64,000 nt of DNA from JAJPXC01 sp964520525 (GTDB lineage Bacteria; Bacteroidota; Bacteroidia; Bacteroidales; Muribaculaceae). The notes below the pieces were generated by a model. It had not been told where the DNA came from. It did no database searches and worked only from the letters and a program-made list of their open reading frames with translations. Within the stretch, counting starts at the first letter, position 1, and each line of letters begins with the position of its first letter. The stretch is from positions 62,001 through 126,000 of the forward strand of contig CAZFNR010000002.1 of assembly GCA_964520525.1 (NCBI GenBank), written 5' to 3'. Positions 1 to 9,260 of the stretch are shown piece after piece. The translations under genes were made by a program, and so were the position numbers.

Positions 1-59
1 TTACCAGGCTTCGTATCACGATGATAATCGAGTGCCATTTCTTTTGTTACCTTTGACAT
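1..59 (-). CDS. maeB: NADP-dependent malic enzyme, N-terminal fragment (cut by window edge)
   Basis: Only the first 19 codons are inside the window. The peptide begins MSKVTKEMALDYHRDTKPGK, which resembles the conserved start of Bacteroidetes malic enzymes (pattern M-x-K-x-T-K-E-x-A-L-x-Y-H followed by PGK). The family decarboxylates malate to pyruvate with reduction of NAD(P). The ATG is at 57-59 on the minus strand. A TACCTTTG -7-like box lies about 70 bases upstream, so this is probably the first gene of its transcript. The call rests on remembered similarity of a short N-terminus and the body of the gene cannot be checked here. Confidence 0.7.
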   Translation of the reverse strand, partial: MSKVTKEMALDYHRDTKPG

Positions 60-131
60 AATCTTCTTATTTTTCCTTAAAACATAAAGCCAGCCCTACA
101 CGTTGGCAGTGAATTATAGAATTTATGCCCG

Positions 132-139
132 CAAAGGTA
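132..139 (-). promoter_or_regulatory. Promoter -7 box for the malic enzyme gene
   Basis: TACCTTTG on the minus strand fits the Bacteroidetes TAnnTTTG -7 consensus and lies about 73 bases before the ATG. No convincing -33 TTTG is seen at the usual 19-20 base spacing. Confidence 0.5.
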
Positions 140-179
140 ATAATTTTTCAAATAACAGCACGTCTACACAAACAATTTA

Positions 180-1304
180 TTATTTATGGAACAAAATTAA
201 GACTTTTTCGATTATTGGAGCCATGTCATAATACCGATACTCGGCAAGACGGCCGCCGAAGATAACCGAAGTTTCGGTATCGGCAAGTTGTTTGTATTTA
301 CTGTAACACTCGCTATTGACAGCGTCATTAATGGGGTAATATGGTTCAAGCCCGTCAACCCATTCCGTTGAATATTCCCGCGAGATTACGGTCACCGGAT
401 TTTCATAGACCGCATCGCCAAACGCCTCGAAGTGCTTATGCTCAATCACTCTTGTGAACGGCTCGCTATGACTGGTGTAGTTGACCACGGCGTTGCCTTG
501 ATAGTTGGGTGTGTCGACCAATTCCTCTTCAAAACGGACAGTGCGGTATTGCAGTCGCCCGAATCGGTATCCATAAAATTCATCAATTTTACCGGTAAAG
601 ACTATTTTGTCGGCGACAGATTCCCAATAAAGCCTGTCAGCGAAGAAATCAATATCGGTCTTGCATTCAATGCCGTCGAGCAACGCATCGATAAGGCGAT
701 TATAGCCGCCTATGGGTATCCCTTGATAACAATCGTTGAAATAGTTGTTGTCGTAGACGAATCTTAGCGGCAGACGACGGATGATAAACGCGGGGAGCTG
801 TGAACAAGGACGGCCCCATTGTTTCTCGGTGTATTCTTTGATGAGCTTGTGATAGATGTCGGTTCCGACGAGCATCAGTGCTTGCTGTTCGAGGTTTTGA
901 GGCTCGGCCCCGTTAAGCTGCTTTACAACTTCTTGCCGCTGGCTGTCGATAATGGCTCGGGCTTGGTCGGGAGTAGCGACGCCCCACATGCGGCTGAAAG
1001 TGTTCATATTGAACGGCAAGTTGTAAAGCTCGCCGTTGTAGTTGGCAACCGGGCAATTGGTATAGCGGTTAAACTCGACGAGAGAGTTTACGAAATCCCA
1101 CACTTGACGGTTGGATGTGTGGAAAATGTGGGCACCGTATTTATGAACGTTAATCCCGTGTTTTGATTCGCAATAGATGTTGCCGCCAAGATGTGAACGT
1201 TTGTCGATGACAAGACACTTCTTACCCTCTTTGGCGGCGAGATGAGCGAATGTCGCTCCAAACAAGCCGGAGCCAACAATTAGGTAGTCGTATTGCCTTT
1301 TCAT
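180..1304 (-). CDS. glf: UDP-galactopyranose mutase
   Basis: This 374-residue flavoenzyme interconverts UDP-galactopyranose and UDP-galactofuranose in the cytoplasm, supplying Galf for surface glycans. The N-terminus shows the FAD Rossmann signature YLIVGSGLFGATFAH, followed by the acidic end of beta-2 (VIDKR) and GGNIY, typical of Glf. Later family motifs include YGAHIFHT, YTEKQWG and IPIGGYNRLIDALL. Length matches bacterial Glf (about 370-390). Its ATG overlaps the TGA of the upstream glycosyltransferase by 4 nt, so the two are translationally coupled. This pairing suggests that the product sugar is used by that transferase. Confidence 0.95.
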   Translation of the reverse strand: MKRQYDYLIVGSGLFGATFAHLAAKEGKKCLVIDKRSHLGGNIYCESKHGINVHKYGAHIFHTSNRQVWDFVNSLVEFNRYTNCPVANYNGELYNLPFNMNTFSRMWGVATPDQARAIIDSQRQEVVKQLNGAEPQNLEQQALMLVGTDIYHKLIKEYTEKQWGRPCSQLPAFIIRRLPLRFVYDNNYFNDCYQGIPIGGYNRLIDALLDGIECKTDIDFFADRLYWESVADKIVFTGKIDEFYGYRFGRLQYRTVRFEEELVDTPNYQGNAVVNYTSHSEPFTRVIEHKHFEAFGDAVYENPVTVISREYSTEWVDGLEPYYPINDAVNSECYSKYKQLADTETSVIFGGRLAEYRYYDMAPIIEKVLILFHK

Positions 1305-2218
1305 TTCACTTTTTTTATTTCCGGGTTAAAGAACATGCCGTCCCAAAGCCCTTTGCGTATCTGGCGTTTGAACAGGGCTACGTTACCATCTTTACGGCGA
1401 TTGATGCGGTGGGCGTAGATGCGATAGTGGTTGATTTGCTTGAAAAAGAAAATAATCCAAGACTTATTTGACGCTTTGCGCCGCATAAAAGAGGTGTTGC
1501 GCGCTTGGTAGTAGAATTTCCATGCGCCCTCGGGGGGAGTGTGCTCGGGATGACCGAAATAGTTTTTGGCTGTCTTATGACAGACTATGCTGTTGTCGAC
1601 ATAAAGTCCCACGAAACCGGCTTTGGTGATGCGGCTTGAGAATTCAATATCATCGGACCAGATGAAAAATTCCGCAATTGGCAGCCCCACTTGACGAACG
1701 GCTTTAGCGCTTATGAGCATAGAAACGAAAGTTGCGGAATTAACGAGAAATGCCGGACACTGCGGAGAAGAAAAGAGGTTGAACATCTCGGAGCGGTCGC
1801 GGCTGGCAACAAGCAATCCGGGGCTGTTCATCTTATGAGGTTTGCCATCAGTCCAAACTGCTTTGCTGACTGCGAATCCAACGTTGTCGGTGAGTGTGAA
1901 AGCGTCGGCGAGTGCGCGAAGAGCCGTCGGTTCGGGGATGGTATCGTCGTCCATAACCCAGACATAATCATACCCTTGCTCGACGGCCAACTTGATACCG
2001 AGCGAAAAGCCTCCAGCCCCACCGATGTTTTTGTCGAGATTGACAATCTGGAATTTCGACGGGTCGAGCGTAGTGAGATAATCGGCTGTTCCGTCGGTTG
2101 ATTTATTGTTAATAACGATGATAGAATCGAGATTGAGTGTCTGTTTTTCAATAGCCGAAAGTGATTCTTTCAACAAGTCAAATCTGTTATACGTAACTAC
2201 GACCGCAGCTATTTTCAT
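1301..2218 (-). CDS. Glycosyltransferase family 2, probable galactofuranosyltransferase
   Basis: A GT-A fold transferase of 305 residues starting MKIAAVVVTYNR. The nucleotide-binding motif is WVMDDDTIPE (DDD metal site). A second acidic motif, FIWSDDIEFSSRI, resembles the W-D-D element of GlfT-type enzymes. Immediate coupling to glf supports UDP-galactofuranose as donor; this is an inference from context. The reading frame is open a further 16 codons upstream (from 2266), but residue 17 begins the canonical first beta strand, so the ATG at 2218 is preferred. There are no membrane segments, so it is presumably cytoplasmic and acts on a lipid-linked or core glycan acceptor. Confidence 0.85.
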   Translation of the reverse strand: MKIAAVVVTYNRFDLLKESLSAIEKQTLNLDSIIVINNKSTDGTADYLTTLDPSKFQIVNLDKNIGGAGGFSLGIKLAVEQGYDYVWVMDDDTIPEPTALRALADAFTLTDNVGFAVSKAVWTDGKPHKMNSPGLLVASRDRSEMFNLFSSPQCPAFLVNSATFVSMLISAKAVRQVGLPIAEFFIWSDDIEFSSRITKAGFVGLYVDNSIVCHKTAKNYFGHPEHTPPEGAWKFYYQARNTSFMRRKASNKSWIIFFFKQINHYRIYAHRINRRKDGNVALFKRQIRKGLWDGMFFNPEIKKVK

Positions 2219-2280
2219 TAGGATTAATTTAAGTAAGTACAAAATACAAGACAAAGATAGCATCATTAATTGAATTTACC

Positions 2281-2288
2281 TAACTTTG
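2281..2288 (+). promoter_or_regulatory. Promoter -7 box for threonine ammonia-lyase
   Basis: TAACTTTG fits the TAnnTTTG consensus. It physically contains the TTG that an ORF finder would use as the earliest start of the next gene, so translation must begin downstream, at the ATG of 2337. Confidence 0.7.
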
Positions 2289-2336
2289 CGCAACATTAAG
2301 CAACAGAAACAAGCAACAAAAACGAGCACCAATAAT

Positions 2337-3539
2337 ATGCCACAAGATTTACATCTAAGTGAAATATACCGTGCGGCGCAAGTATTGAAAGATGTCGCAC
2401 GGCATCCTCGCCTGATAGGCCCCACCAATCTCGCTCCCGACTCACAAGTTTATCTAAAACCAGAGAACTTGCAACACACCGGGTCCTTCAAACTGAGAGG
2501 GGCATATTACAAAATCTCACAACTGACCGATGAGGAGAAATCCCGCGGTGTCATAGCCTGTTCAGCCGGCAATCATGCCCAAGGCGTGGCACTCGGAGCC
2601 ACACATAATGGCATAAAATCGCTAATCTGCCTTCCTGCCGGAGCGCCGATATCGAAAGTTGAAGCCACCAAAGGTTTTGGAGCGGAGGTGTGTCTCGTGC
2701 CGGGAGTTTATGATGACGCCTACCAGCGCGCCCTCGAACTTCGCAAAGAGTTCGGCTACACGTTTGTCCATCCATTTGACGACCCTAAGGTAATAGCCGG
2801 CCAAGGCACTATCGGCCTTGAGATTCTCGAAGAGATGCCGGATGTAGAGGCCGTCATAGTGCCTATTGGCGGAGGCGGACTTATTTCAGGTGTCGGGATG
2901 GCCATAAAGGAGCTACGCCCTGAAGTAAAGGTCTATGGTGTGCAGTCGAGCGGTGCGCCGAGCATGGCCACCTCACTCCAAGAGGGGAAAATACAGCATC
3001 TGGCATCAGTATCGACCATTGCCGACGGCATCGCCGTGAAAGAGCCGGGGGTAAACACATTCGAGATGTGCAACCGCTATGTCGACGAGGTAGTGACTGT
3101 CACCGACGACGAGACCGCCGCAGCCATACTGACCCTTATCGAGCGGCAGAAACTTGTGGCCGAGGGAGCAGGAGCCGTTTCCGTAGCAGCAGCCATGTTC
3201 AACAAATTACCTATCGAGGGGAAAAAAGTGGTGTGCCTCGTATCGGGAGGAAACATCGATGTCAACATACTTAACCGCATCATCTCGCGCGGTCTCGCCA
3301 AAAACGGCAGAGCTTGCACGCTCATCCTTGATTTGGACGACAAGCCCGGGCAATTATCAGGAGTTTGCAACGTCATAGCCAACCTCGGAGGAAATGTCAT
3401 ATCGGTAGTACATGACCGCATGAACCCAAGCTCCCACATCAACGGCTGCACACTGCGTATTGAGCTGGAGACCCGCAACCCGGGGCATATCGAAATTATA
3501 AGACGTGGGCTTAGCGATGCCGGTTATCGAGTGAATTAA
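2337..3539 (+). CDS. ilvA: Threonine ammonia-lyase (threonine dehydratase) with C-terminal ACT domain
   Basis: A 400-residue PLP enzyme that deaminates L-threonine to 2-oxobutanoate, the first step towards isoleucine (or threonine catabolism). The PLP lysine is K52 in TGSFKLRGAYY. SAGNHAQGVA and the phosphate-binding loop GGGGLISGVG follow. The last 70-80 residues (LDLDDKPGQLSGVCNVIA and onward) form a regulatory ACT domain, as in the short IlvA/TdcB forms. The frame runs 17 codons further upstream to a TTG, but that TTG sits inside the promoter box, so the ATG at 2337 is the start. Divergent from the glf operon and apparently monocistronic. Confidence 0.93.
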   Translation: MPQDLHLSEIYRAAQVLKDVARHPRLIGPTNLAPDSQVYLKPENLQHTGSFKLRGAYYKISQLTDEEKSRGVIACSAGNHAQGVALGATHNGIKSLICLPAGAPISKVEATKGFGAEVCLVPGVYDDAYQRALELRKEFGYTFVHPFDDPKVIAGQGTIGLEILEEMPDVEAVIVPIGGGGLISGVGMAIKELRPEVKVYGVQSSGAPSMATSLQEGKIQHLASVSTIADGIAVKEPGVNTFEMCNRYVDEVVTVTDDETAAAILTLIERQKLVAEGAGAVSVAAAMFNKLPIEGKKVVCLVSGGNIDVNILNRIISRGLAKNGRACTLILDLDDKPGQLSGVCNVIANLGGNVISVVHDRMNPSSHINGCTLRIELETRNPGHIEIIRRGLSDAGYRVN

Positions 3540-3635
3540 TGTAAACAAATGTTTTAATTAATTTAGCACATAGGTCAAAATGCCTCATAATGTGGACATT
3601 TTGTACAATTCACATGAAACTATGTGGCTATTGGC

Positions 3636-3643
3636 TAACTTTG
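3636..3643 (+). promoter_or_regulatory. Promoter -7 box for the RND efflux operon
   Basis: TAACTTTG matches the TAnnTTTG consensus 55 bases before the tolC-like ATG. The preceding 90 bases after ilvA are AT-rich with no further gene. Confidence 0.65.
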
Positions 3644-3698
3644 TTCGGAAACACACCAATATTCATATTTCTCTAACAGAATAAAAGATATTTTGAAA

Positions 3699-5075
3699 AT
3701 GAAACCATTGATATCGGTAGCGATGCTTGTGGCGGTCATATCGACAGCCAGCCCCGCCATTGCCGCCACCGACATAGTTCCAAGCGACACACTGTCAGTT
3801 TCACTCGACGAGTGCATAGCAATCGCGCTTGACAAAAGCCCCACGATAAAAGTAGCCGACATGGAAGTTACCCGTGTCGATTACTCAAAAAAAGAAACAA
3901 TCGGCCAACTTCTGCCATCAGTAGCGCTCGGGGGGCAGTATAACCGCACACTCGCCAAACAAGTCGCATACATGAATATGGGCGATGCAGGACGGCGGGG
4001 AATAAAAATGGGTCTTGACAACTCATATAATGTCGGCTTTTCGGCGACAATGCCGCTGATAGCGCCACAGCTATGGAAATCATTGAAATTAAGCGACAGC
4101 CAGATATTACAGAACGTCGAGGCCGCCAGGTCATCGCGACTCACCCTCATTAATTCAGTTGAAAACGCTTACTACTCCCTGCTTTTGGCTGTGGACTCCA
4201 AGAAAGTAATCCGGGAAAGTTATGATAACGCCGTGTTCAATCACGACGTGTACCAAAAGAAATTCCAGGTCGGAGCCGCCTCTGAATATGACGTGCTCCG
4301 CACATCGGTTGCCGTGAAGAATATCGAGCCGGAACTAACTCAAGCCGACATCGCAATAAAACAAGCCCGCTTACAGCTTACGATTCTGATGGGACTTGAC
4401 GCCACCCACGCCCTTGCGCCCACGACCACATTGAGCGACTACGAAAAGACAATGTATGACAACACACTCGGCATTGACCGCTCGATTGAAGGGAATACAG
4501 ACCTCAGAATGCTTGACTTGCAGACGCGTTCACTGCGCGACGCCCTCTCCATTCAGAAAATGTCGTGGTATCCCACACTGTCGATGAGCGCTTCGTACAA
4601 TTGGACATCCTCTAACGATGGTGTCCCGTTCAAAAACCTGCAATGGAATCCATACTCTATGGTCGGGCTGACACTCAACATACCACTGTTTGAAGGCGGT
4701 CAACGTTATCACCGCATAAAGCAAGCCCAAATCCAGGTCGACGAGATGAAATGGCAACGCGAGAATCTGGAACGCAACATAAATATGCAGGTAGACCTCG
4801 CCATCGACAACATCAAAATGAACGTGAAACAAATCGCGTCAAACGCCGAAAGCGTCAGGCAAGCCGACAAAGCACATTCCATCATGGAAAAGAGTTTTGA
4901 AATCGGAGCGGCGAGCTATCTTGACCTGCGTGACTCGGAGCTTGCGCTGACACGCGCACGATTGGCATATTTCCAGTCAATCTACAACTACCTTGTGGCC
5001 GACAGCGACCTCCGACAACTTCTCGGCAACGCCGATTTGCAAAAACACGAAACCTTCACACCTTCACACAAATAA
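3699..5075 (+). CDS. TolC family outer-membrane efflux channel
   Basis: First gene of a tripartite efflux operon. The 458-residue product has a Sec signal peptide (MKPLISVAMLVAVIS... ending near AIAA) and then two outer-membrane efflux protein repeats of long alpha helices. Typical elements are SLDECIAIALDKSP near the mature N-terminus, GQLLPSVALGGQYN, LGLTLNIPLFEG-like VGLTLNIPLFEGG in the second half, and EIGAASYLDLRDSELALTRAR near the end. The earliest in-frame codon is a TTG two codons upstream, but the ATG at 3699 gives a normal signal peptide. The stop is 5 bases before the adaptor gene. It should trimerise into the outer-membrane duct of the pump; the substrate cannot be read from sequence. 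Confidence 0.9.
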   Translation: MKPLISVAMLVAVISTASPAIAATDIVPSDTLSVSLDECIAIALDKSPTIKVADMEVTRVDYSKKETIGQLLPSVALGGQYNRTLAKQVAYMNMGDAGRRGIKMGLDNSYNVGFSATMPLIAPQLWKSLKLSDSQILQNVEAARSSRLTLINSVENAYYSLLLAVDSKKVIRESYDNAVFNHDVYQKKFQVGAASEYDVLRTSVAVKNIEPELTQADIAIKQARLQLTILMGLDATHALAPTTTLSDYEKTMYDNTLGIDRSIEGNTDLRMLDLQTRSLRDALSIQKMSWYPTLSMSASYNWTSSNDGVPFKNLQWNPYSMVGLTLNIPLFEGGQRYHRIKQAQIQVDEMKWQRENLERNINMQVDLAIDNIKMNVKQIASNAESVRQADKAHSIMEKSFEIGAASYLDLRDSELALTRARLAYFQSIYNYLVADSDLRQLLGNADLQKHETFTPSHK

Positions 5076-5080
5076 CGTCA

Positions 5081-6106
5081 ATGAGAGCAATAGTTATTCT
5101 GACCGTTGCCGCATCTATCACCTTTGCCGGGTGCGGCTCATCGGAGGGCAAAAACGACAAAAACACAGTCGAAGAAAAACCAATGGTAGACATCGAGAGG
5201 GTAAATGCCCGCTCGGTGGCACAAATTGCGCAATATACCGCTACGGTAGAGGCATTCAAGACCAACAACATCACCACCTCTACCCCAAACCGCATCAAAC
5301 ACATCCTTGTCGATGTAGGTTCGGCTGTGTCGGCGGGACAGCAAGTTGTGGTTCTCGACAACGTCAACATCGAACAGCTTAAAGTCAGGCTCGACAACAC
5401 CGAGCGAGAGTATAATCGCGCGGTACAGCTTTTAGAGATAGGCGGAGGTACACAGCAATCGGTCGACCAACTGAAGACCGAGCTTGACGCAGCCCGCCGC
5501 CAATACACTAATATGGTGGAGAACACCGTGTTAATTTCGCCAATTAACGGCGTTGTGACCGCCCGGAATTACGACCCCGGCGATATGACCTCCACATTGC
5601 CGATTCTCACCGTCGAGCAACTCAAGCCGGTGAAAGTGCTGGTCAATGTCAACGAAAACGATTTCGCGAAAGTACACAAGGGAATGAAAGCCGAAATCAA
5701 GCTCGATGTCTATGGTGATGAACTGTTTACCGGCACGGTGGCCCTCATTCACCCGACAATCAATCCCGACACACGCACGTTTACCGTTGAAATCAACATT
5801 GACAACCGCGACGAGCGTGTACGCCCGGGTATGTTTGCGCGCGTGTCGCTCAGTTTCGGCGAGGCAACCCATGTGGTAGTCCCCGACCGTGCGGTAGTCA
5901 AAATGTCAGGGTCTGGTAACAAATATGTCTATGTCTACAAAGATGGCAAAGTCAGCTACAACAAGGTTGAACTCGGGCAACGGCTCGACAACTCCTACGA
6001 GGTGCTGTCAGGCGTTGACGATGGAGACAACGTAGTAATCTCAGGCCAATCACGTCTCGCTGACGGCACAGAAGTCGAACTCACAAATAAGACCACACAG
6101 AAATGA
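5081..6106 (+). CDS. RND efflux periplasmic adaptor (membrane fusion lipoprotein)
   Basis: A 341-residue HlyD/AcrA-type adaptor. The N-terminus is a lipoprotein signal with lipobox TFAGC (Cys about 18), so it is anchored to a membrane as in AcrA. The biotinyl-lipoyl-like halves (NRIKHILVDVGSAVSAGQQV and ISPINGVVTARNYDPGDM) flank a short alpha hairpin. Beta-barrel and membrane-proximal domains follow (GEATHVVVPDRAVVK, YEVLSGVDDGDNVVISG). It bridges the TolC-like channel upstream and the RND pump downstream. Its stop overlaps the pump's start as ATGA at 6103-6106. Confidence 0.92.
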   Translation: MRAIVILTVAASITFAGCGSSEGKNDKNTVEEKPMVDIERVNARSVAQIAQYTATVEAFKTNNITTSTPNRIKHILVDVGSAVSAGQQVVVLDNVNIEQLKVRLDNTEREYNRAVQLLEIGGGTQQSVDQLKTELDAARRQYTNMVENTVLISPINGVVTARNYDPGDMTSTLPILTVEQLKPVKVLVNVNENDFAKVHKGMKAEIKLDVYGDELFTGTVALIHPTINPDTRTFTVEINIDNRDERVRPGMFARVSLSFGEATHVVVPDRAVVKMSGSGNKYVYVYKDGKVSYNKVELGQRLDNSYEVLSGVDDGDNVVISGQSRLADGTEVELTNKTTQK

Positions 6107-9100
6107 GCATATATGCCAGCGCGGTAAAACGCCCGATTATGACGACCCTCTGCTTTGTCGCGGTCGCCATTCTCGGTCTATTCTCCCTATCCACACTCCC
6201 AATCGACCTGTATCCCGACATAGAGAGCAACACCATCATGGTGATGACAACCTATCAGGGAGCGAGCGCTCAGGACATAGAGCAAAATGTCACCCGTCCG
6301 CTCGAAAACAGCCTGAACGCCGTCAACGACCTTAAACACATAACGTCAAAATCGCGCGAAAACATCTCGGTAATAACCCTTGAATTTGAATACGGGAAAG
6401 ATATTGACGTGCTCACCAACGACGTTCGCGACAAGCTCGACATGGTCAAGAGCTCATTGCCCGACGATGCCGAGACCCCAATAATTTTCAAGTTCAGCAG
6501 CGACATGATTCCTATCGTGATGCTGTCCGTACAGGCCAATGAAAGTATGCCTGGCCTGTACAAAATCCTTGATGATGCCGTGGCCAACCCGCTGGCGCGT
6601 ATCAACGGTGTCGGCTCGGTTTCAATCTCGGGAGCCCCAAAGCGCGAAATCCACATCTATGTCGACCCGAAACGTCTCGAAGCATACGGACTATCGGTTG
6701 AGACCATATCGTCAATTGTCGCCGCCGAAAACCGCAACATACCGGGCGGCTCATTCGACATTGGCTCTGACACCTATTCGCTCAGAGTGCAAGGTGAATT
6801 TACTTCATCTGAGCAGATGAGAAACATAGTTGTCGGCTCGCACGACGGCCGCAACATCTACCTCAGCGACGTAGCCCGTATCGACGATTCGCTTGAAGAA
6901 CGCGCTCAACAGACATATACCGACGGCGAAAAGGGAGCTATGATTATCATCCAAAAGCAATCAGGAGCCAACTCGGTCGAAATATCCAACCAGGTGCTGA
7001 AACTGCTGCCACAGTTGCAGAAACGACTACCGAGCGATGTGAAGCTCGGCATAATCGTCGACACATCCGACAACATCCGCAACACCATCGCCTCGCTCGT
7101 CGAGACAGTGCTCTACGCATTGTTGTTCGTAGTCATAGTGGTTTTCACCTTCCTCGGACGTTGGCGAGCCACCATGATTATCACAATCACCATCCCAATA
7201 TCACTAATAGCATCATTCATATACCTCGCGGTCACAGGCAACACAATCAATATCGTGTCGCTGTCGGCATTATCCATATCAATCGGTATGGTAGTCGATG
7301 ACGCTATTGTTGTGCTTGAAAACGTGACCACCCATATAGAAAGAGGCTCCGACCCCAAACAAGCCGCCGTACATGGCACCAATGAGGTGGCTATCTCGGT
7401 CATAGCTTCGACGCTCACGCTTATAGCCGTGTTCTTCCCCTTGACACTTGTGACCGGGATGACCGGAGTGCTGTTCCGCCAGTTGGGTTGGATGGTGACA
7501 ATCATGATGATTATATCCACCGTCTGCGCCCTATCGCTCACCCCCATGCTGTGCAGCTTGTTGTTGCGCCGCCAAAACTCACACGGCAAACTATACACGC
7601 TGCTGTTCACCCCCATCAACCGCGGGCTTGATGTTATCGACAACGCCTATGCGCGGCTGCTGCACATCGTCGTAAGCCACAAGTGGCTCACAGTCCTTGT
7701 ATGTACCCTTATTTTCATCGGTTCACTTGTATTGGTGCGGCACGTCGGAACCGAGTTTTTCCCCACAGCCGATGACGGACGTCTCGGCGTAAACCTCGAG
7801 CTACCGATAGGCACCCGCGTTGAAATCTCACAAGAAGTCACTGAACGGCTTGCCAAAGAGTGGCGGGATAAGTATCCTGAAATAAAGGTGCTGAACTACA
7901 CTACAGGCCAGGCATCAAGCGACAATACATTTGCATCGCTCAGCGACAACGGCTCGCATATCGTTTCGATGAACATACGCCTCGTGGATCCGGGCGAACG
8001 CGAGCGCGGCATCATCGAGATAGCGTCACTGATGCGCCAAGACCTAAAGCATTACCCTGAGTTCAAAAAGACGCAAGTGAATGTTGGCGGCAGCCGCGGC
8101 GGCAGCATGGGCGGTCAATCCACTGTCGATTTTGAAATCTACGGCTACGACTTTAACGAAACCGACTCTGTAGCACAGCATCTCACGCGGATACTTCAAG
8201 GGATAAAAGGCACCGCCGACATCCGCATTTCACGCGCCGACTACCAACCGGAATACCAAGTTGACTTTGACCGTGAGAAACTCGCATTGCACGGATTAAA
8301 CCTCCAGACGGCAGCCAACTATCTGCGCAACCGTATAAACGGCAGCATCGCGTCACGTTTCCGTGAAGACGGTGAAGAGTATGATATCAAAGTCATGTAC
8401 GCCCCCGAACACCGCACATCCATAGCGGATATTGAGAATATACTCGTCTACACCCCATCAGGCAACTCAGTACGCATAAAAGATGTCGGCACAGTTGTCG
8501 AGCGGTTCACCCCGCCGACCATCGAGCGTAAAGACCGCGAGCGCATCATCACCGTTTCGACGGTAGTGTCGGGAGTGCCAATGAGCGATGTGGCTGCAGC
8601 CGCCCAACAGGAAATTGACCGCATGGACATTCCCGTAGGTATAAACATCGACCTTGCCGGCAGCTATGAAGACCAGCAAGACTCATTCAAAGACCTGCTC
8701 ACCTTGGCTGCGTTAATCATAATTCTGGTCTACATAGTCATGGCCGCGCAGTTTGAATCATACACCTATCCGGGCATCATCATGACATCGCTGCCGTTCG
8801 CATTCTCCGGCGTGTTCATTATCCTGTATCTGACAGGTCATACACTTAATGTGATGTCGATGATTGGCGCGATTATGCTAATCGGTATCGTGGTAAAGAA
8901 CGGTATCGTGCTTATCGACTACATTTCGCTCAACCGCGAACGCGGTATGTCAATCAGGCAATCAGTCATACTCGGCGGCAAGTCGCGCTTGCGCCCCGTG
9001 GCGATGACCACGTTGACCACCATTCTCGGTATGGTGCCTATGGCTATCGGCTCGGGACAAGGTTCAGAAATGTGGCGTCCCATGGGCACAGCGGTGATTG

Positions 9101-9231
9101 GAGGTCTGACCGTATCAACATTACTCACACTGCTGTTCGTCCCAACCTTATATTGCATCTTCGCATATTACGGAGTGAGACGCACACGCAAAAAACTACG
9201 TCAACAGCCATTACAAGCGACAAAGGAATGA
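6103..9231 (+). CDS. RND family efflux pump, inner-membrane proton antiporter (AcrB/HAE1 type)
   Basis: The 1042-residue length is standard for an HAE1 RND pump. The N-terminus (SAVKRPIMTTLCFVAVAILG) is the first membrane helix. TM4 carries the proton-relay pair in GMVVDDAIVVLENV, and the second half repeats the layout (GIVVKNGIVLIDYI, SRLRPVAMTTLTTILGMVPM). Two large periplasmic loops lie between TM1-2 and TM7-8. Position after the TolC-like and adaptor genes makes this the energised component of a complete tripartite pump. The substrate class (drugs, bile salts, other amphiphiles) is not predictable from sequence alone. It is not a heavy-metal CusA type, because methionine-cluster motifs are not evident. 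Confidence 0.95.
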   Translation: MSIYASAVKRPIMTTLCFVAVAILGLFSLSTLPIDLYPDIESNTIMVMTTYQGASAQDIEQNVTRPLENSLNAVNDLKHITSKSRENISVITLEFEYGKDIDVLTNDVRDKLDMVKSSLPDDAETPIIFKFSSDMIPIVMLSVQANESMPGLYKILDDAVANPLARINGVGSVSISGAPKREIHIYVDPKRLEAYGLSVETISSIVAAENRNIPGGSFDIGSDTYSLRVQGEFTSSEQMRNIVVGSHDGRNIYLSDVARIDDSLEERAQQTYTDGEKGAMIIIQKQSGANSVEISNQVLKLLPQLQKRLPSDVKLGIIVDTSDNIRNTIASLVETVLYALLFVVIVVFTFLGRWRATMIITITIPISLIASFIYLAVTGNTINIVSLSALSISIGMVVDDAIVVLENVTTHIERGSDPKQAAVHGTNEVAISVIASTLTLIAVFFPLTLVTGMTGVLFRQLGWMVTIMMIISTVCALSLTPMLCSLLLRRQNSHGKLYTLLFTPINRGLDVIDNAYARLLHIVVSHKWLTVLVCTLIFIGSLVLVRHVGTEFFPTADDGRLGVNLELPIGTRVEISQEVTERLAKEWRDKYPEIKVLNYTTGQASSDNTFASLSDNGSHIVSMNIRLVDPGERERGIIEIASLMRQDLKHYPEFKKTQVNVGGSRGGSMGGQSTVDFEIYGYDFNETDSVAQHLTRILQGIKGTADIRISRADYQPEYQVDFDREKLALHGLNLQTAANYLRNRINGSIASRFREDGEEYDIKVMYAPEHRTSIADIENILVYTPSGNSVRIKDVGTVVERFTPPTIERKDRERIITVSTVVSGVPMSDVAAAAQQEIDRMDIPVGINIDLAGSYEDQQDSFKDLLTLAALIIILVYIVMAAQFESYTYPGIIMTSLPFAFSGVFIILYLTGHTLNVMSMIGAIMLIGIVVKNGIVLIDYISLNRERGMSIRQSVILGGKSRLRPVAMTTLTTILGMVPMAIGSGQGSEMWRPMGTAVIGGLTVSTLLTLLFVPTLYCIFAYYGVRRTRKKLRQQPLQATKE

Positions 9232-9260
9232 TAACCACCTAAATAACGACCAATTATCAG

